Shown: positions 46,543 through 56,360 of the stretch, piece after piece | How the letters are laid out: each line of letters begins with the position of its first letter | Position numbering within the stretch: position 1 is the first letter of the stretch | NCBI GenBank assembly: GCA_963728365.1 | Contig: CAVSJI010000001.1 | Span: 2,108,001-2,172,000, forward strand | Direction of reading: 5' to 3' | Length of the DNA: 64,000 nt | Source of the DNA: VRUE01 sp963728365 | GTDB lineage: Bacteria > Actinomycetota > Thermoleophilia > Solirubrobacterales > 70-9 | Position numbers and translations under genes: made by a program | Notes under the pieces: generated by a model | What the model saw: only the letters and a program-made list of their open reading frames with translations | The model's database searches: none | What the model was told of the DNA's origin: nothing

Positions 46543-46973
46543 CTCGCTACCTCGCCGACACGTCGATCTGGGCGTGGTCCCAGAAGCGGACGCGCATCGA
46601 CATCCGCGAAAAGCTCGCCGATCGTTATGAGGCCGGGCAGGTGCTGACCTGCGTGCCGGTGATTCTCGAGGCGATGCACCGGCCGGAGACCACCGCGGCC
46701 TACAGGCGCCGGTTCGACCAGGTTTTCGCTCCGCTGGAGCGGCTGCCGCTGGACGGCTCGAGCGTCGAGCGGGCGCTCGAAGTCCAGCGGCAGCTCGCCG
46801 AGGAGTCGGACGGCAGCCACCGCCGCCCGGCGATTGACTTCCTGATTGCCGCCGCCGCGGAGGCTGCCGGCCCGGAAGTCGCCCTCTGGTCCTTCGACCG
46901 AGACCTCGAGGTCATCTGCAAACACACCGGCCAGCCGGGCGAGTCCGAGAAGTCCACCGGCGCCGGCCACTGA
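46539..46973 (+). CDS. VapC-type PIN domain ribonuclease toxin
   Basis: A 144-residue PIN-domain protein. The acidic metal-binding residues are visible: Asp in YLADTSIWAW, Glu in CVPVILEAMH, Asp in PAIDFLIAAAA and Asp in SFDRDLEVIC. VapC toxins cleave tRNA or rRNA; the target here is unknown. GTG start within the antitoxin stop codon, so translation is coupled. Likely a complete and functional type II module. Confidence 0.87.
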   Translation: MTRYLADTSIWAWSQKRTRIDIREKLADRYEAGQVLTCVPVILEAMHRPETTAAYRRRFDQVFAPLERLPLDGSSVERALEVQRQLAEESDGSHRRPAIDFLIAAAAEAAGPEVALWSFDRDLEVICKHTGQPGESEKSTGAGH

Positions 46974-46990
46974 CGCCCTGCAAAATTCGG

Positions 46991-47857
46991 CTACGGCACT
47001 GCGGTTGCCTCGGCCTCCACGCCACCGCCCTCTATCCGCTCGCGACGCCCGCCCCGGGCCGCCGTCGCGCCGCCCTCCTCGCGCGTCAGCCGGTGGGCCA
47101 GGTAGACCGGGACGATCGAGATCAGGACGACGAGCACGGCGACGGCGTTGACGACCGGGCGCTGCTGGGCGCGGAAGAGGTTGCTGAAGATCCAGTAGGG
47201 GAGGGTTTGTTCGCCGGCGCCGATCGTGAACGTGGTGACGATGATCTCGTCGAAGGAGAGGCCGAAGGCGAGCAGGCCGGCGGCGCCGAGCGCCGAGCGC
47301 ATGTTGGGCAGGGTGACGTGGCGGAAGGTCTGCCAGGCGTCGGCGCCGAGGTCGGCGGAGGCCTCCTCGAAGGAGGAGGACATCCTGCGCAGGCGGGCGA
47401 TCGAGTTGTTGTAGACGACGACGATGCAGAAGGTGGCGTGGGCGACGATCACCGTGAACAGCGAGAGGCCGATGCCGAAGACCTGGGTGAAGGTGTTGTT
47501 GAGCGCCACGCCGGTGACGATCCCCGGCAGAGCGATCGGCAGAACGACGAGGAAGGAGATCGTCTCGCGGCCGAAGAAGCGGTGCCGGGCGACGGCCAGC
47601 GAGGCGAGCGTGCCGAGCACCATGGCGATCGCGGTGGCGACGAGGCCGACCTTGATCGAGGTCCAGAAGGCGTCGCGGGCCGTGCTTTCGATCGCCTTGG
47701 GGAACCATTCGAAGGTGAGGCCGGGCGGCGGCCATTCGAGGATCTTGCTCGCGTTGAAGGCATAGATCCCGAGCACGAGCAGGGGCACGTAGATGAACGC
47801 CATCCCCAGCGCGACCGCGACGCGCAGCAGGATCGTCGATTTTCTCGAGAGCCTCAT
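46991..47857 (-). CDS. potC: Spermidine/putrescine-type ABC permease (PotC-like)
   Basis: A 288-residue inner-membrane permease with about six helices (MAFIYVPLLVLGIYAFNAS at the N terminus). The permease-ATPase coupling loop is EEASADLGADAWQTFRHVTLP, matching the EAA motif. AFGLSFDEIIVTTFTIGAG is typical of PotC. It lies 4 nt downstream of the PotB-like gene at the end of a potA-potD-potB-potC operon. Polyamine uptake is the family function. The exact substrate is not proven. Confidence 0.9.
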   Translation of the reverse strand: MRLSRKSTILLRVAVALGMAFIYVPLLVLGIYAFNASKILEWPPPGLTFEWFPKAIESTARDAFWTSIKVGLVATAIAMVLGTLASLAVARHRFFGRETISFLVVLPIALPGIVTGVALNNTFTQVFGIGLSLFTVIVAHATFCIVVVYNNSIARLRRMSSSFEEASADLGADAWQTFRHVTLPNMRSALGAAGLLAFGLSFDEIIVTTFTIGAGEQTLPYWIFSNLFRAQQRPVVNAVAVLVVLISIVPVYLAHRLTREEGGATAARGGRRERIEGGGVEAEATAVP

Positions 47858-47861
47858 CGTC

Positions 47862-48746
47862 CTATATGTGCTCGAAGGCGCCGAGCCTTCGCGCGACCAG
47901 CAGGTAGCCGACCATCACCACGATCGGCACCAGCGCCAGGGCGGCGGCGAAGGGCAGGTTGTTGGAGATGTTGTTGAAGACGACGTTGCCGATGAACTGG
48001 TTGTTGGAGACCAGCCTGGGGGTGATGTAGTCGCCGAGGGTGAGGGCGAAGGTGAAGATCGAGCCGGCGACGACCGCGGGAAAGGCGAGCGGCAGGATCA
48101 CCCGGCGGAAGGTGGTGAAGGGCGCCGCGCCGAGGTCCTCCGAGGCGCTGATCAGCGAGTCGGGGATGCGCTCCAGCCCGGCGAAGATCGGCAGGATCAT
48201 GTAGGGCAGCCAGAGGTAGCTCATCACCAGCCAGACCGCGGTGTTGCCGTAGCCGGGCCCGCTGAGGCCGAGCGGTTCCAGCAGCCAGTCGATCAGCCCG
48301 CCGCCCGACAGCATGTTGCGCCAGGAGAGCACCTTGACCAGGTAGCTCGACCAGAGCGGGATCAGCACGGCGACGACCAGGATCGCCTTTCCCCGGCGGC
48401 TCGCGACCTTGGCCATGTAGAAGGCGATCGGGAAGGCGAGCAGCGCGTCGGTGAGCGTGACCAGCACCGCGATCAGCACCGTCCGCCCGACGATCGTCCG
48501 GTAGACCGGTTCGTCGAAGAGCGTTTCGAAGTTTTCGAAGCTGAGGCCTTTGACGAGCTCGCCGCTGATCGGGTTGACCGACCACAGCGAGGCGATGAGC
48601 AGCAGGGCGAGCGAGCCGAGATAGCCGACGACCAGCCAGCCGACCGGGCCCGCCAGAAGCGCCCCCGCCTGCAGGCGGGGGCGTCCTCCGAACAGGTTGG
48701 CGAGCCTGCGGCTCAACCCTTGATCGAGGTCCAGGCCTGGACCCAA
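47862..48746 (-). CDS. potB: Spermidine/putrescine-type ABC permease (PotB-like)
   Basis: A 294-residue permease with about six helices. PLWSSYLVKVLSWRNMLSGG and the EAA loop ISASEDLGAAPFTTFRRVILP are PotB-like, and TLGDYITPRLVSNNQFIGN is diagnostic of this subfamily. The ATG at 48746 overlaps potD by 34 nt. A TTG at 48716 that overlaps the potD stop is an alternative. It pairs with the PotC-like permease immediately downstream. Confidence 0.9.
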   Translation of the reverse strand: MGPGLDLDQGLSRRLANLFGGRPRLQAGALLAGPVGWLVVGYLGSLALLLIASLWSVNPISGELVKGLSFENFETLFDEPVYRTIVGRTVLIAVLVTLTDALLAFPIAFYMAKVASRRGKAILVVAVLIPLWSSYLVKVLSWRNMLSGGGLIDWLLEPLGLSGPGYGNTAVWLVMSYLWLPYMILPIFAGLERIPDSLISASEDLGAAPFTTFRRVILPLAFPAVVAGSIFTFALTLGDYITPRLVSNNQFIGNVVFNNISNNLPFAAALALVPIVVMVGYLLVARRLGAFEHI

Positions 48747-49900
48747 TCGTTGTAGTTCTTGCAGTCGCTCGACCCGTTGCCGCAGTCTTCGAGCGGCGTC
48801 TGCCAGTAGTAGACCCGCTTCCAGAACGCCGGTTCTTCGGCGTGATATTCAGCGCAGAAGTTCGGGTTCTTGGTGTGTTCGCAGGCCAGTTCCTGGGCTG
48901 GTGCCTCGCCGAAGTATTCGGCCACCTCGGCGTTCGCCCGCGGTTCGATGATCCAGTTCATCCACATGTACATGCAGTTGGGATGTTCGGCTTCGGAGCT
49001 GATCATCCAGGTGTCGGACCATCCCGTCGCGCCCTCTTCGGGGAGGAAGCCCTGGCTCGCGGGGCTGGCCGCCACCGGCTTGCCTTCTTCCTTGAGCAGG
49101 AAGTACTGGTACTGCCAGGTCGTGCCGACCTGGCTGTCGCCGCCGGCGAACGAGGAGATCTGCTTTTCGGCTTCCGACCAGTATTCGCCGACCAGCGGCC
49201 GCTGTTCCTTCATCAGCTGCACCGCCGCCTGGAACTGTTCTTCGTTCAGCTCGTAGGGGTCGTCGATCCCCAGCTCGGGGCTGTGCGCCTTCAGGTAGAC
49301 GGCGGCTTCGGCGATCGACATCGGGTCGTCGTACTGGCTGATCTTGCCCCTGTATTTCGCGGCGACCTGCGGGTCGAGGGTCACGTTCCAGGAGCGGGGC
49401 GCGGGCTTCACCGCGTCGCTGTTCCACATCAGCAGGTTGGCGCCTCGCCCGTGGGGGATGCCGTAAGGCTTGCCGTCGAAGCTGTTGTAGGGCTGGTTCT
49501 TGAGGTCGGCGAAGACGGTCGCGTAGTTGGGGACGAGGCTGACGTTGACCGGGGCCACGTCGCCGCCTTCGAAGAGGCGGGCGGTCGCGTTGCCGGAGGC
49601 GGAGACGCCGTCGTATTCGCCGCTGCGCATCAGCGAGACCATTTCGTCGGAGGTGCCGGCGACCTTGTCGTTGACCTTGCAGCCGGTCTTCTGTTCGAAC
49701 GGCTTGCTCCATTCCGGTTCCACGTAGCCCGCCCACGAGATCAGGTTGAGCCTGCCCTCGCCCTTGCCGAGCTTCTGCAGTTCTTCTCCGGTCGAGCTGC
49801 TGCCGCTGGAGCCGCAGCCGGCGAGCACGGCCATTGCCGCCAGCAGCCCTCCGACGATCAGCCACGCCGTGCGCGCGGGGTTTGCCTGGTGCCTTCTCAC
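48713..49900 (-). CDS. potD: Polyamine-type ABC transporter substrate-binding lipoprotein (PotD-like)
   Basis: A 395-residue lipoprotein that captures substrate outside the membrane. Lipobox AVLAGC at about residue 28 after a helix (AWLIVGGLLAAMAVLAGC). The mature N terminus (LNLISWAGYVEPEWSKPFEQ, then TSDEMVSLMRSGEYDGVSAS) is the PotD/PotF fold signature. KYRGKISQYDDPMSIAEAAV and WMISSEAEHPNCMYMWMNW follow. Start overlaps the potA stop (ATGA). Sequence alone cannot separate putrescine, spermidine or other cationic substrates. Confidence 0.9.
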   Translation of the reverse strand: MRRHQANPARTAWLIVGGLLAAMAVLAGCGSSGSSSTGEELQKLGKGEGRLNLISWAGYVEPEWSKPFEQKTGCKVNDKVAGTSDEMVSLMRSGEYDGVSASGNATARLFEGGDVAPVNVSLVPNYATVFADLKNQPYNSFDGKPYGIPHGRGANLLMWNSDAVKPAPRSWNVTLDPQVAAKYRGKISQYDDPMSIAEAAVYLKAHSPELGIDDPYELNEEQFQAAVQLMKEQRPLVGEYWSEAEKQISSFAGGDSQVGTTWQYQYFLLKEEGKPVAASPASQGFLPEEGATGWSDTWMISSEAEHPNCMYMWMNWIIEPRANAEVAEYFGEAPAQELACEHTKNPNFCAEYHAEEPAFWKRVYYWQTPLEDCGNGSSDCKNYNDWVQAWTSIKG

Positions 49901-50907
49901 GGTGATTCCTCCTCTGTAGTGGTCGAACTGCCACGGACGGCGACCGCATCCTCCGGGCGCCAGCCCACGATGACCTCCCTCTCCTGCTCGGAGAAGGCGC
50001 CGGACGGAGCCCCCTCCACGTTCTGGCGTATGAACTGAAGCTCCCCGCCCGCCTCGAGCGCGACCGTGTAGCGGGTGACCATCCCGGCGTAGGCGACGCC
50101 CTCGATCCGGCCGCGCTCGGTGCGCAGGCCGTTGGGCGCGGCGGCGGGTTCGACCAGCCGGATCTTCTCGGGCCGGATCGTGAAGCGGCCGCCGTCGCGC
50201 TCGAGCAGGTTGGAGACGCCGACGAAGCCGGCGACGAACTCGGTCGCCGGGCGCTCGTAGAGCTCGACCGGCGGGCTGACCTGCTCGATCCGGCCCTCGT
50301 TGAAGACCGCGATCCGGTCGCTCATCGTCAGCGCCTCGTCCTGGTCGTGGGTTACGTAGACGAAGGTGATCCCGACTTCGGCCTGGATCGCCTTGAGCTC
50401 GATCTGCATCTGCTCGCGCAGCTTCAGGTCGAGCGCGCCGAGCGGCTCGTCGAGCAGCAGCACGCGCGGCCGGTTGACGATCGCCCGGGCGAGGGCGACG
50501 CGCTGGCGCTGCCCCCCTGAGAGCTCTCCCGGACGGCGCTCGGCGTGGCCGGGCAGGCGGACCATCTCCAGCGCTTCGTCGCGGCGCCGGGCGCGCTCGG
50601 CCTTCGCCACGCGGGCGATCCGCAGCCCGTAGGCGACGTTCTCGCCGACGGTCATGTGCGGGAACAGCGCGTAGTCCTGGAAGACGGTGTTGACGGCCCG
50701 TTCGTAGGGCGGCACCCGGCTGACGTCCTCGCCGGCGAGCTCGATCGTGCCGGCGCTGGGCTCCTCGAAGCCGGCGATCATCCGCAGCGTCGTCGTCTTG
50801 CCCGAGCCCGAGGGCCCGAGCATCGTGAAGAACTCGCCGGCCCGCACCTCGAGGTCGATTCCGGCAACCGCGACCACCTCTCCGTAGCGCTTGGAGAGCC
50901 CAGCCAA
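49897..50907 (-). CDS. potA: Polyamine-type ABC transporter ATPase (PotA-like)
   Basis: A 336-residue ATPase driving the Pot transporter. Walker A GPSGSGKTT at about residues 31-39, Q-loop VFQDYALFPHMTVGENV, signature LSGGQRQRVALARA, Walker B LLLDEPLGALD, H-loop VTHDQDEA. A C-terminal TOBE domain contains FTIRPEKIRLVEP. The natural N terminus may begin slightly upstream (DIRLAGLSKRYGEVVAV). The TTG at 50907 is the only common initiator before an in-frame stop, and no Shine-Dalgarno is seen, so the start is uncertain. First gene of the operon. Confidence 0.9.
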   Translation of the reverse strand: MAGLSKRYGEVVAVAGIDLEVRAGEFFTMLGPSGSGKTTTLRMIAGFEEPSAGTIELAGEDVSRVPPYERAVNTVFQDYALFPHMTVGENVAYGLRIARVAKAERARRRDEALEMVRLPGHAERRPGELSGGQRQRVALARAIVNRPRVLLLDEPLGALDLKLREQMQIELKAIQAEVGITFVYVTHDQDEALTMSDRIAVFNEGRIEQVSPPVELYERPATEFVAGFVGVSNLLERDGGRFTIRPEKIRLVEPAAAPNGLRTERGRIEGVAYAGMVTRYTVALEAGGELQFIRQNVEGAPSGAFSEQEREVIVGWRPEDAVAVRGSSTTTEEESP

Positions 50908-50973
50908 GCGGATGTCAGGTGGAGTGGCTACAAAGAGAAGTTATCCGAGCGGTTGAAGAACGCAAGGACAAAT

Positions 50974-50999
50974 CCACCCCGGCCAGTTGGCCGGGGTGG
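50974..50999 (-). terminator. Intrinsic terminator-like hairpin after the NlpC/P60 gene
   Basis: CCACCCCGGCC-agtt-GGCCGGGGTGG, a perfect 11-bp stem with 4-nt loop, 19 nt past the stop of the minus-strand hydrolase. Reading on the minus strand it is followed by ATTTGTCC, a short U-rich run. It separates the hydrolase from the pot operon. Confidence 0.7.
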
Positions 51000-51017
51000 A
51001 GCAGCTTGTGCCTGGAG

Positions 51018-51572
51018 CTAGAAGCCCGCGGGGTGGCGGGCGACGTAGCCGACGTTGTCGCGCAGTTCTTCGTGCCAGCGGGGGCCGGTGCCTTCCGCGT
51101 CGCCGGAGGTGTCCCAGCGGAAGCCGGCGATTTCCGCGTAGGCGTGGCCGGCGTTGGCGTAGACGGTGATCCAGCGGCCCTCGCCTCCCATGCCCCAGCG
51201 CTCCATCGGGCCGGAGGGCAGCGGGCTGGCGAGGAAGTTGCCGCCGTGCAGGGCGTAGCTGACGGACCCGGAGCAGTCGTAGCCGCGGTCCCACCAGCGG
51301 GCGTGGCCGCCGCCGAAGATGTAGGGCTTGGTGCGGATCCGGTCGGCCGCCCAGATCACTCGCTTGACGCGGCTCGGGGCGGACTTGGGCGGAATCAACA
51401 TCCCGTTCGGCAGCAGTCGGGCTTTCGCGGTCGGGGTGCAGACGTCGGTTTCGGCGGCCGAGAGGCCACCGCCACCGCAGTTGGCCGAGGCGGCACCCGG
51501 CGTCAGGGCCAGAGCCGTCAACACCCCCGCGATGGCTATTCCTAGCTTGAGTCTATGGTCGTTCTTGCGCAA
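51018..51572 (-). CDS. NlpC/P60 family cell-wall hydrolase under a c-di-AMP riboswitch
   Basis: A 184-residue secreted peptidoglycan endopeptidase. Signal peptide: RLKLGIAIAGVLTALALTPG. The catalytic Cys is in RGYDCSGSVSYALHG and the His in YANAGHAYAEIAG, both usual for NlpC/P60. It would cleave cell-wall peptides outside the cell. TTG start at 51572 with GGAG 6 nt upstream. The long leader contains a c-di-AMP riboswitch, so wall hydrolysis is probably tied to this osmotic and turgor signal, as for rpf and NlpC/P60 genes in other Actinobacteria. A terminator hairpin follows. Confidence 0.9.
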   Translation of the reverse strand: MRKNDHRLKLGIAIAGVLTALALTPGAASANCGGGGLSAAETDVCTPTAKARLLPNGMLIPPKSAPSRVKRVIWAADRIRTKPYIFGGGHARWWDRGYDCSGSVSYALHGGNFLASPLPSGPMERWGMGGEGRWITVYANAGHAYAEIAGFRWDTSGDAEGTGPRWHEELRDNVGYVARHPAGF

Positions 51573-51584
51573 ACCGATCTCCTT

Positions 51585-51716
51585 CGTCGGCCTACGGGGT
51601 TAGCTGTCGGGCTGGCGCGAAAGGAGCCTGCGCCCCCACCCTGAGCGGGTGAGTTAGCCCCGAAAACGTGGTTCCCCCGTTCCCGCGGCGCCTCCAGCGA
51701 GCGGGATTCGGCGTTT
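51585..51716 (-). ncRNA. c-di-AMP (ydaO-yuaA) riboswitch
   Basis: On the minus strand the leader shows the class's hallmark segments in order: CGCCGAATCCCGCT, GGGGGAACCA, a middle hairpin region, then CCCGACAGCTAAC and CCCGTAGGC near 51590-51613. It lies directly upstream of the ribosome-binding site of the hydrolase. TACAGT (about 51735 on the minus strand) may be its -10 box. High c-di-AMP usually turns such genes off. Confidence 0.92.
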
Positions 51717-51859
51717 CGGTTGTTTGGAACGGCGGCACTGTACACGATCCGCCGGTCGCCTGCTCACGAAAAACAAACATTTTGCGGATCTCCGCCTTCG
51801 GGGTCGGTGGGCGTGTCCCTGCTCCTTTCGACGCGACGGGTGCTAGCTTGCGCGCTGAG

Positions 51860-52660
51860 ATGGAACTTGCGGGGAAGAATGTGCTGCTGACGGGGGCCAC
51901 CGGCGGCCTCGGCCGAGCGATCGCCGAGGCCCTCGCGGCGCGAGGCGCGAAGCTGATCCTCAGCGCCCGCAAGCCCGAGGCGCTCGAGCAGCTGGCGGCC
52001 GAGCTGCCCGGCGACGGCCACCGGACGATTCCCTGTGACCTCGGCCAGCCGGGGGCGGCGGAGGGGCTGGCCGCCGAGGCGGGCGAGGTCGACGTGCTTC
52101 TCGCCAATGCCGGTCTTCCCGGCTCGGGCCGGCTGCCGGAGTTCAGCAGCGAGCAGCTGGTCAAGGCGCTGCGGGTGAACCTCGAGTCGCCGATCCTCCT
52201 GGCGCGCGCGCTCGAGCCGCAGATGCTGGAGCGCGGCAGCGGCCACATGGTCTTCATCTCCTCGCTCTCCGGCAAGTCGGCGACGCCGCTGTCGTCCGTC
52301 TACAACGCCACCAAGTTCGGCCTGCGCGGCTTCGCCCTGGGCCTCCGAGGAGACCTCGACCGTTTGGGGGTCGGAGTCTCGATCGTCTCCCCCGGCACCA
52401 TCCGCGAAGCGGGGATGTACGCCGACTCGGGCGCCGATCCGATTCCGGGCCTCGGCACAAGTTCCCCCAAAGAGGTCGCCGCAGCAGTCGTGAAGGCCAT
52501 CGAGCGCAACAAGGTCGAGATCGCCGTAGCTCCCTTCCAACAGCGCTTTCTAGCCCACCTCGCCCTCGCCACTCCTGGCATCTCAGTGAAGATCGCCAGC
52601 GGCGACTCCGGTCAGAAGGCCGCCGCCGCGGTCGTCGACGGCCAACTAGACAAGCGCTGA
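51860..52660 (+). CDS. Short-chain dehydrogenase/reductase
   Basis: Classical SDR of 266 residues. The NAD(P)-binding motif is TGATGGLG, NAG is in LLANAGLPG, and the catalytic Ser-Tyr-Lys are in FISSLSGKSATPLSS then VYNATKFG. SIVSPGTIRE is the usual post-catalytic segment. The last 45 residues carry a hydrophobic helix-like region (FLAHLALATPGISVKIASG), seen in steroid or lipid-related SDRs. Substrate unknown. Start at 51860. TAGCTT lies 10 nt upstream. Divergent from the riboswitch-controlled gene and followed by a strong hairpin. Confidence 0.88.
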   Translation: MELAGKNVLLTGATGGLGRAIAEALAARGAKLILSARKPEALEQLAAELPGDGHRTIPCDLGQPGAAEGLAAEAGEVDVLLANAGLPGSGRLPEFSSEQLVKALRVNLESPILLARALEPQMLERGSGHMVFISSLSGKSATPLSSVYNATKFGLRGFALGLRGDLDRLGVGVSIVSPGTIREAGMYADSGADPIPGLGTSSPKEVAAAVVKAIERNKVEIAVAPFQQRFLAHLALATPGISVKIASGDSGQKAAAAVVDGQLDKR

Positions 52661-52664
52661 CGAA

Positions 52665-52755
52665 GGCGGGCGGGGCGCCCCTCGAGCGGGCGGATACTCA
52701 AATCGGTGGCCTAATCAGGCCACCGATTGTCCGAACGAGGGGCGCCCCGCCCGCC
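52665..52755 (+). terminator. Double nested hairpin between the SDR gene and aconitase
   Basis: A perfect 20-bp outer stem (GGCGGGCGGGGCGCCCCTCG at 52665-52684) closes on 52736-52755. Inside it is AATCGGTGGCC-taatca-GGCCACCGATT (52701-52728), an 11-bp perfect stem. Probably a terminator. The two-tier form resembles other gene-end hairpins in this window. Confidence 0.6.
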
Positions 52756-52808
52756 CCAACCCACCGCCCGCGAAGCAGGTCGTTCGCCCACCGTCCTAGG
52801 ATGGACTC

Positions 52809-55610
<2,802 letters not shown>

Positions 55611-55782
55611 GGTGGGAGGCCGACTCGGAAGGATGGGGTGCGTGGCTGGGGGCGCCGGACCAAGCGAGGCAAGGACGCAGGAAGCCCAGGTAGCAGCGCT
55701 ACCTGGGCGACCGAGGACGCCGCATCGCGCCGGTCCGCCGCCGCCAGACGCGTGCACCAGACTTTCGGGGCGGCCTCCCACC
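55611..55782 (+). other. Structured non-coding region after aconitase
   Basis: The 358-nt gap 55611-55968 has no convincing gene. GGTGGGAGGCCG (55611-55622) pairs with 55771-55782 and encloses 148 nt. Within is a perfect hairpin GCCCAGGTAGC-agc-GCTACCTGGGC (55684-55708). It could be a complex terminator, 3' UTR element or small RNA. From 55783 to 55968 I see only weak local hairpins. Confidence 0.4.
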
Positions 55783-55968
55783 GCACAGAGCGGTACAGGA
55801 GGGCCGCGGGAGGCAGGGGGGTCCGCGCGACCCTCACTGCACCTAACGCGTCGGTAGCCAGGGAGGGATGCCGACGCGGCCGTTCCCCTAAACGGGACTG
55901 CTCAGAGGAACAGTCACTTACTACCTATAGCGCGTCGCGCCCCTTGGGTCAAGCCGATCTGAGCGAAT

Positions 55969-56334
55969 CTACCGGGATTCCACGACTCGTTGCGGGGATT
56001 CCGCAACCCCCCAGCCACGCCTCTCGATCAGCTCGATGCCGATCACGCTGCCGACCGGGCCGACCGGCGTGAGCGTCGCGGCGAGCAGCGTGTAGGGCGC
56101 CTGGCGCTTGCCGCAGGCGATCCAGATCACGACGCAGAGCGCGACGAACCCCAGCCCGTGCGCCCAACCGAAGACCATCGTCTCGGCTTCGAACCCGGGC
56201 AGCAGCCAGAAGGCGATCAAGAGGCTGAAGACCCCCAGCTCCACGTAAGAGATCCACTTCACCCAGCGAAAGAGCCTTCCCGGCACCGGCCTCTGAAGCG
56301 CCACCCTCGGTTCCGGTGCGCCTTTTGTGGTCAT
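55969..56334 (-). CDS. DUF3817-like small integral membrane protein
   Basis: About 121 residues with three hydrophobic helices (ISYVELGVFSLLIAFWLLPG, GWAHGLGFVALCVVIWIAC, LLAATLTPVGPVGSVIGI). The central WAHGLGF and overall pattern resemble the actinobacterial DUF3817 family, whose function is unknown. The ATG at 56334 lies inside a 47-nt palindromic repeat, so the first residues (MTTKGAPEP) are repeat-encoded. Start at 56352 is also possible. A TTTATG box inside the repeat ends 6 nt before 56334. It lies downstream of the 2-oxoglutarate dehydrogenase gene on the same strand. Confidence 0.72.
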   Translation of the reverse strand: MTTKGAPEPRVALQRPVPGRLFRWVKWISYVELGVFSLLIAFWLLPGFEAETMVFGWAHGLGFVALCVVIWIACGKRQAPYTLLAATLTPVGPVGSVIGIELIERRGWGVAESPQRVVESR

Positions 56335-56357
56335 AGACCGCATAAAGCGCACCGCAA
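56311..56357. repeat. 47-nt palindromic element overlapping a gene start
   Basis: Begins TTCCGGTGCGCC, centre ATA, ends GCGCACCGCAA; the last octamer has one change from CACCGGAA. It lies between the stop of the 2-oxoglutarate dehydrogenase gene and the DUF3817-like gene and supplies the latter's start codon. It is one of two copies bracketing the dehydrogenase gene. Confidence 0.85.
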
Positions 56358-56360
56358 CGA

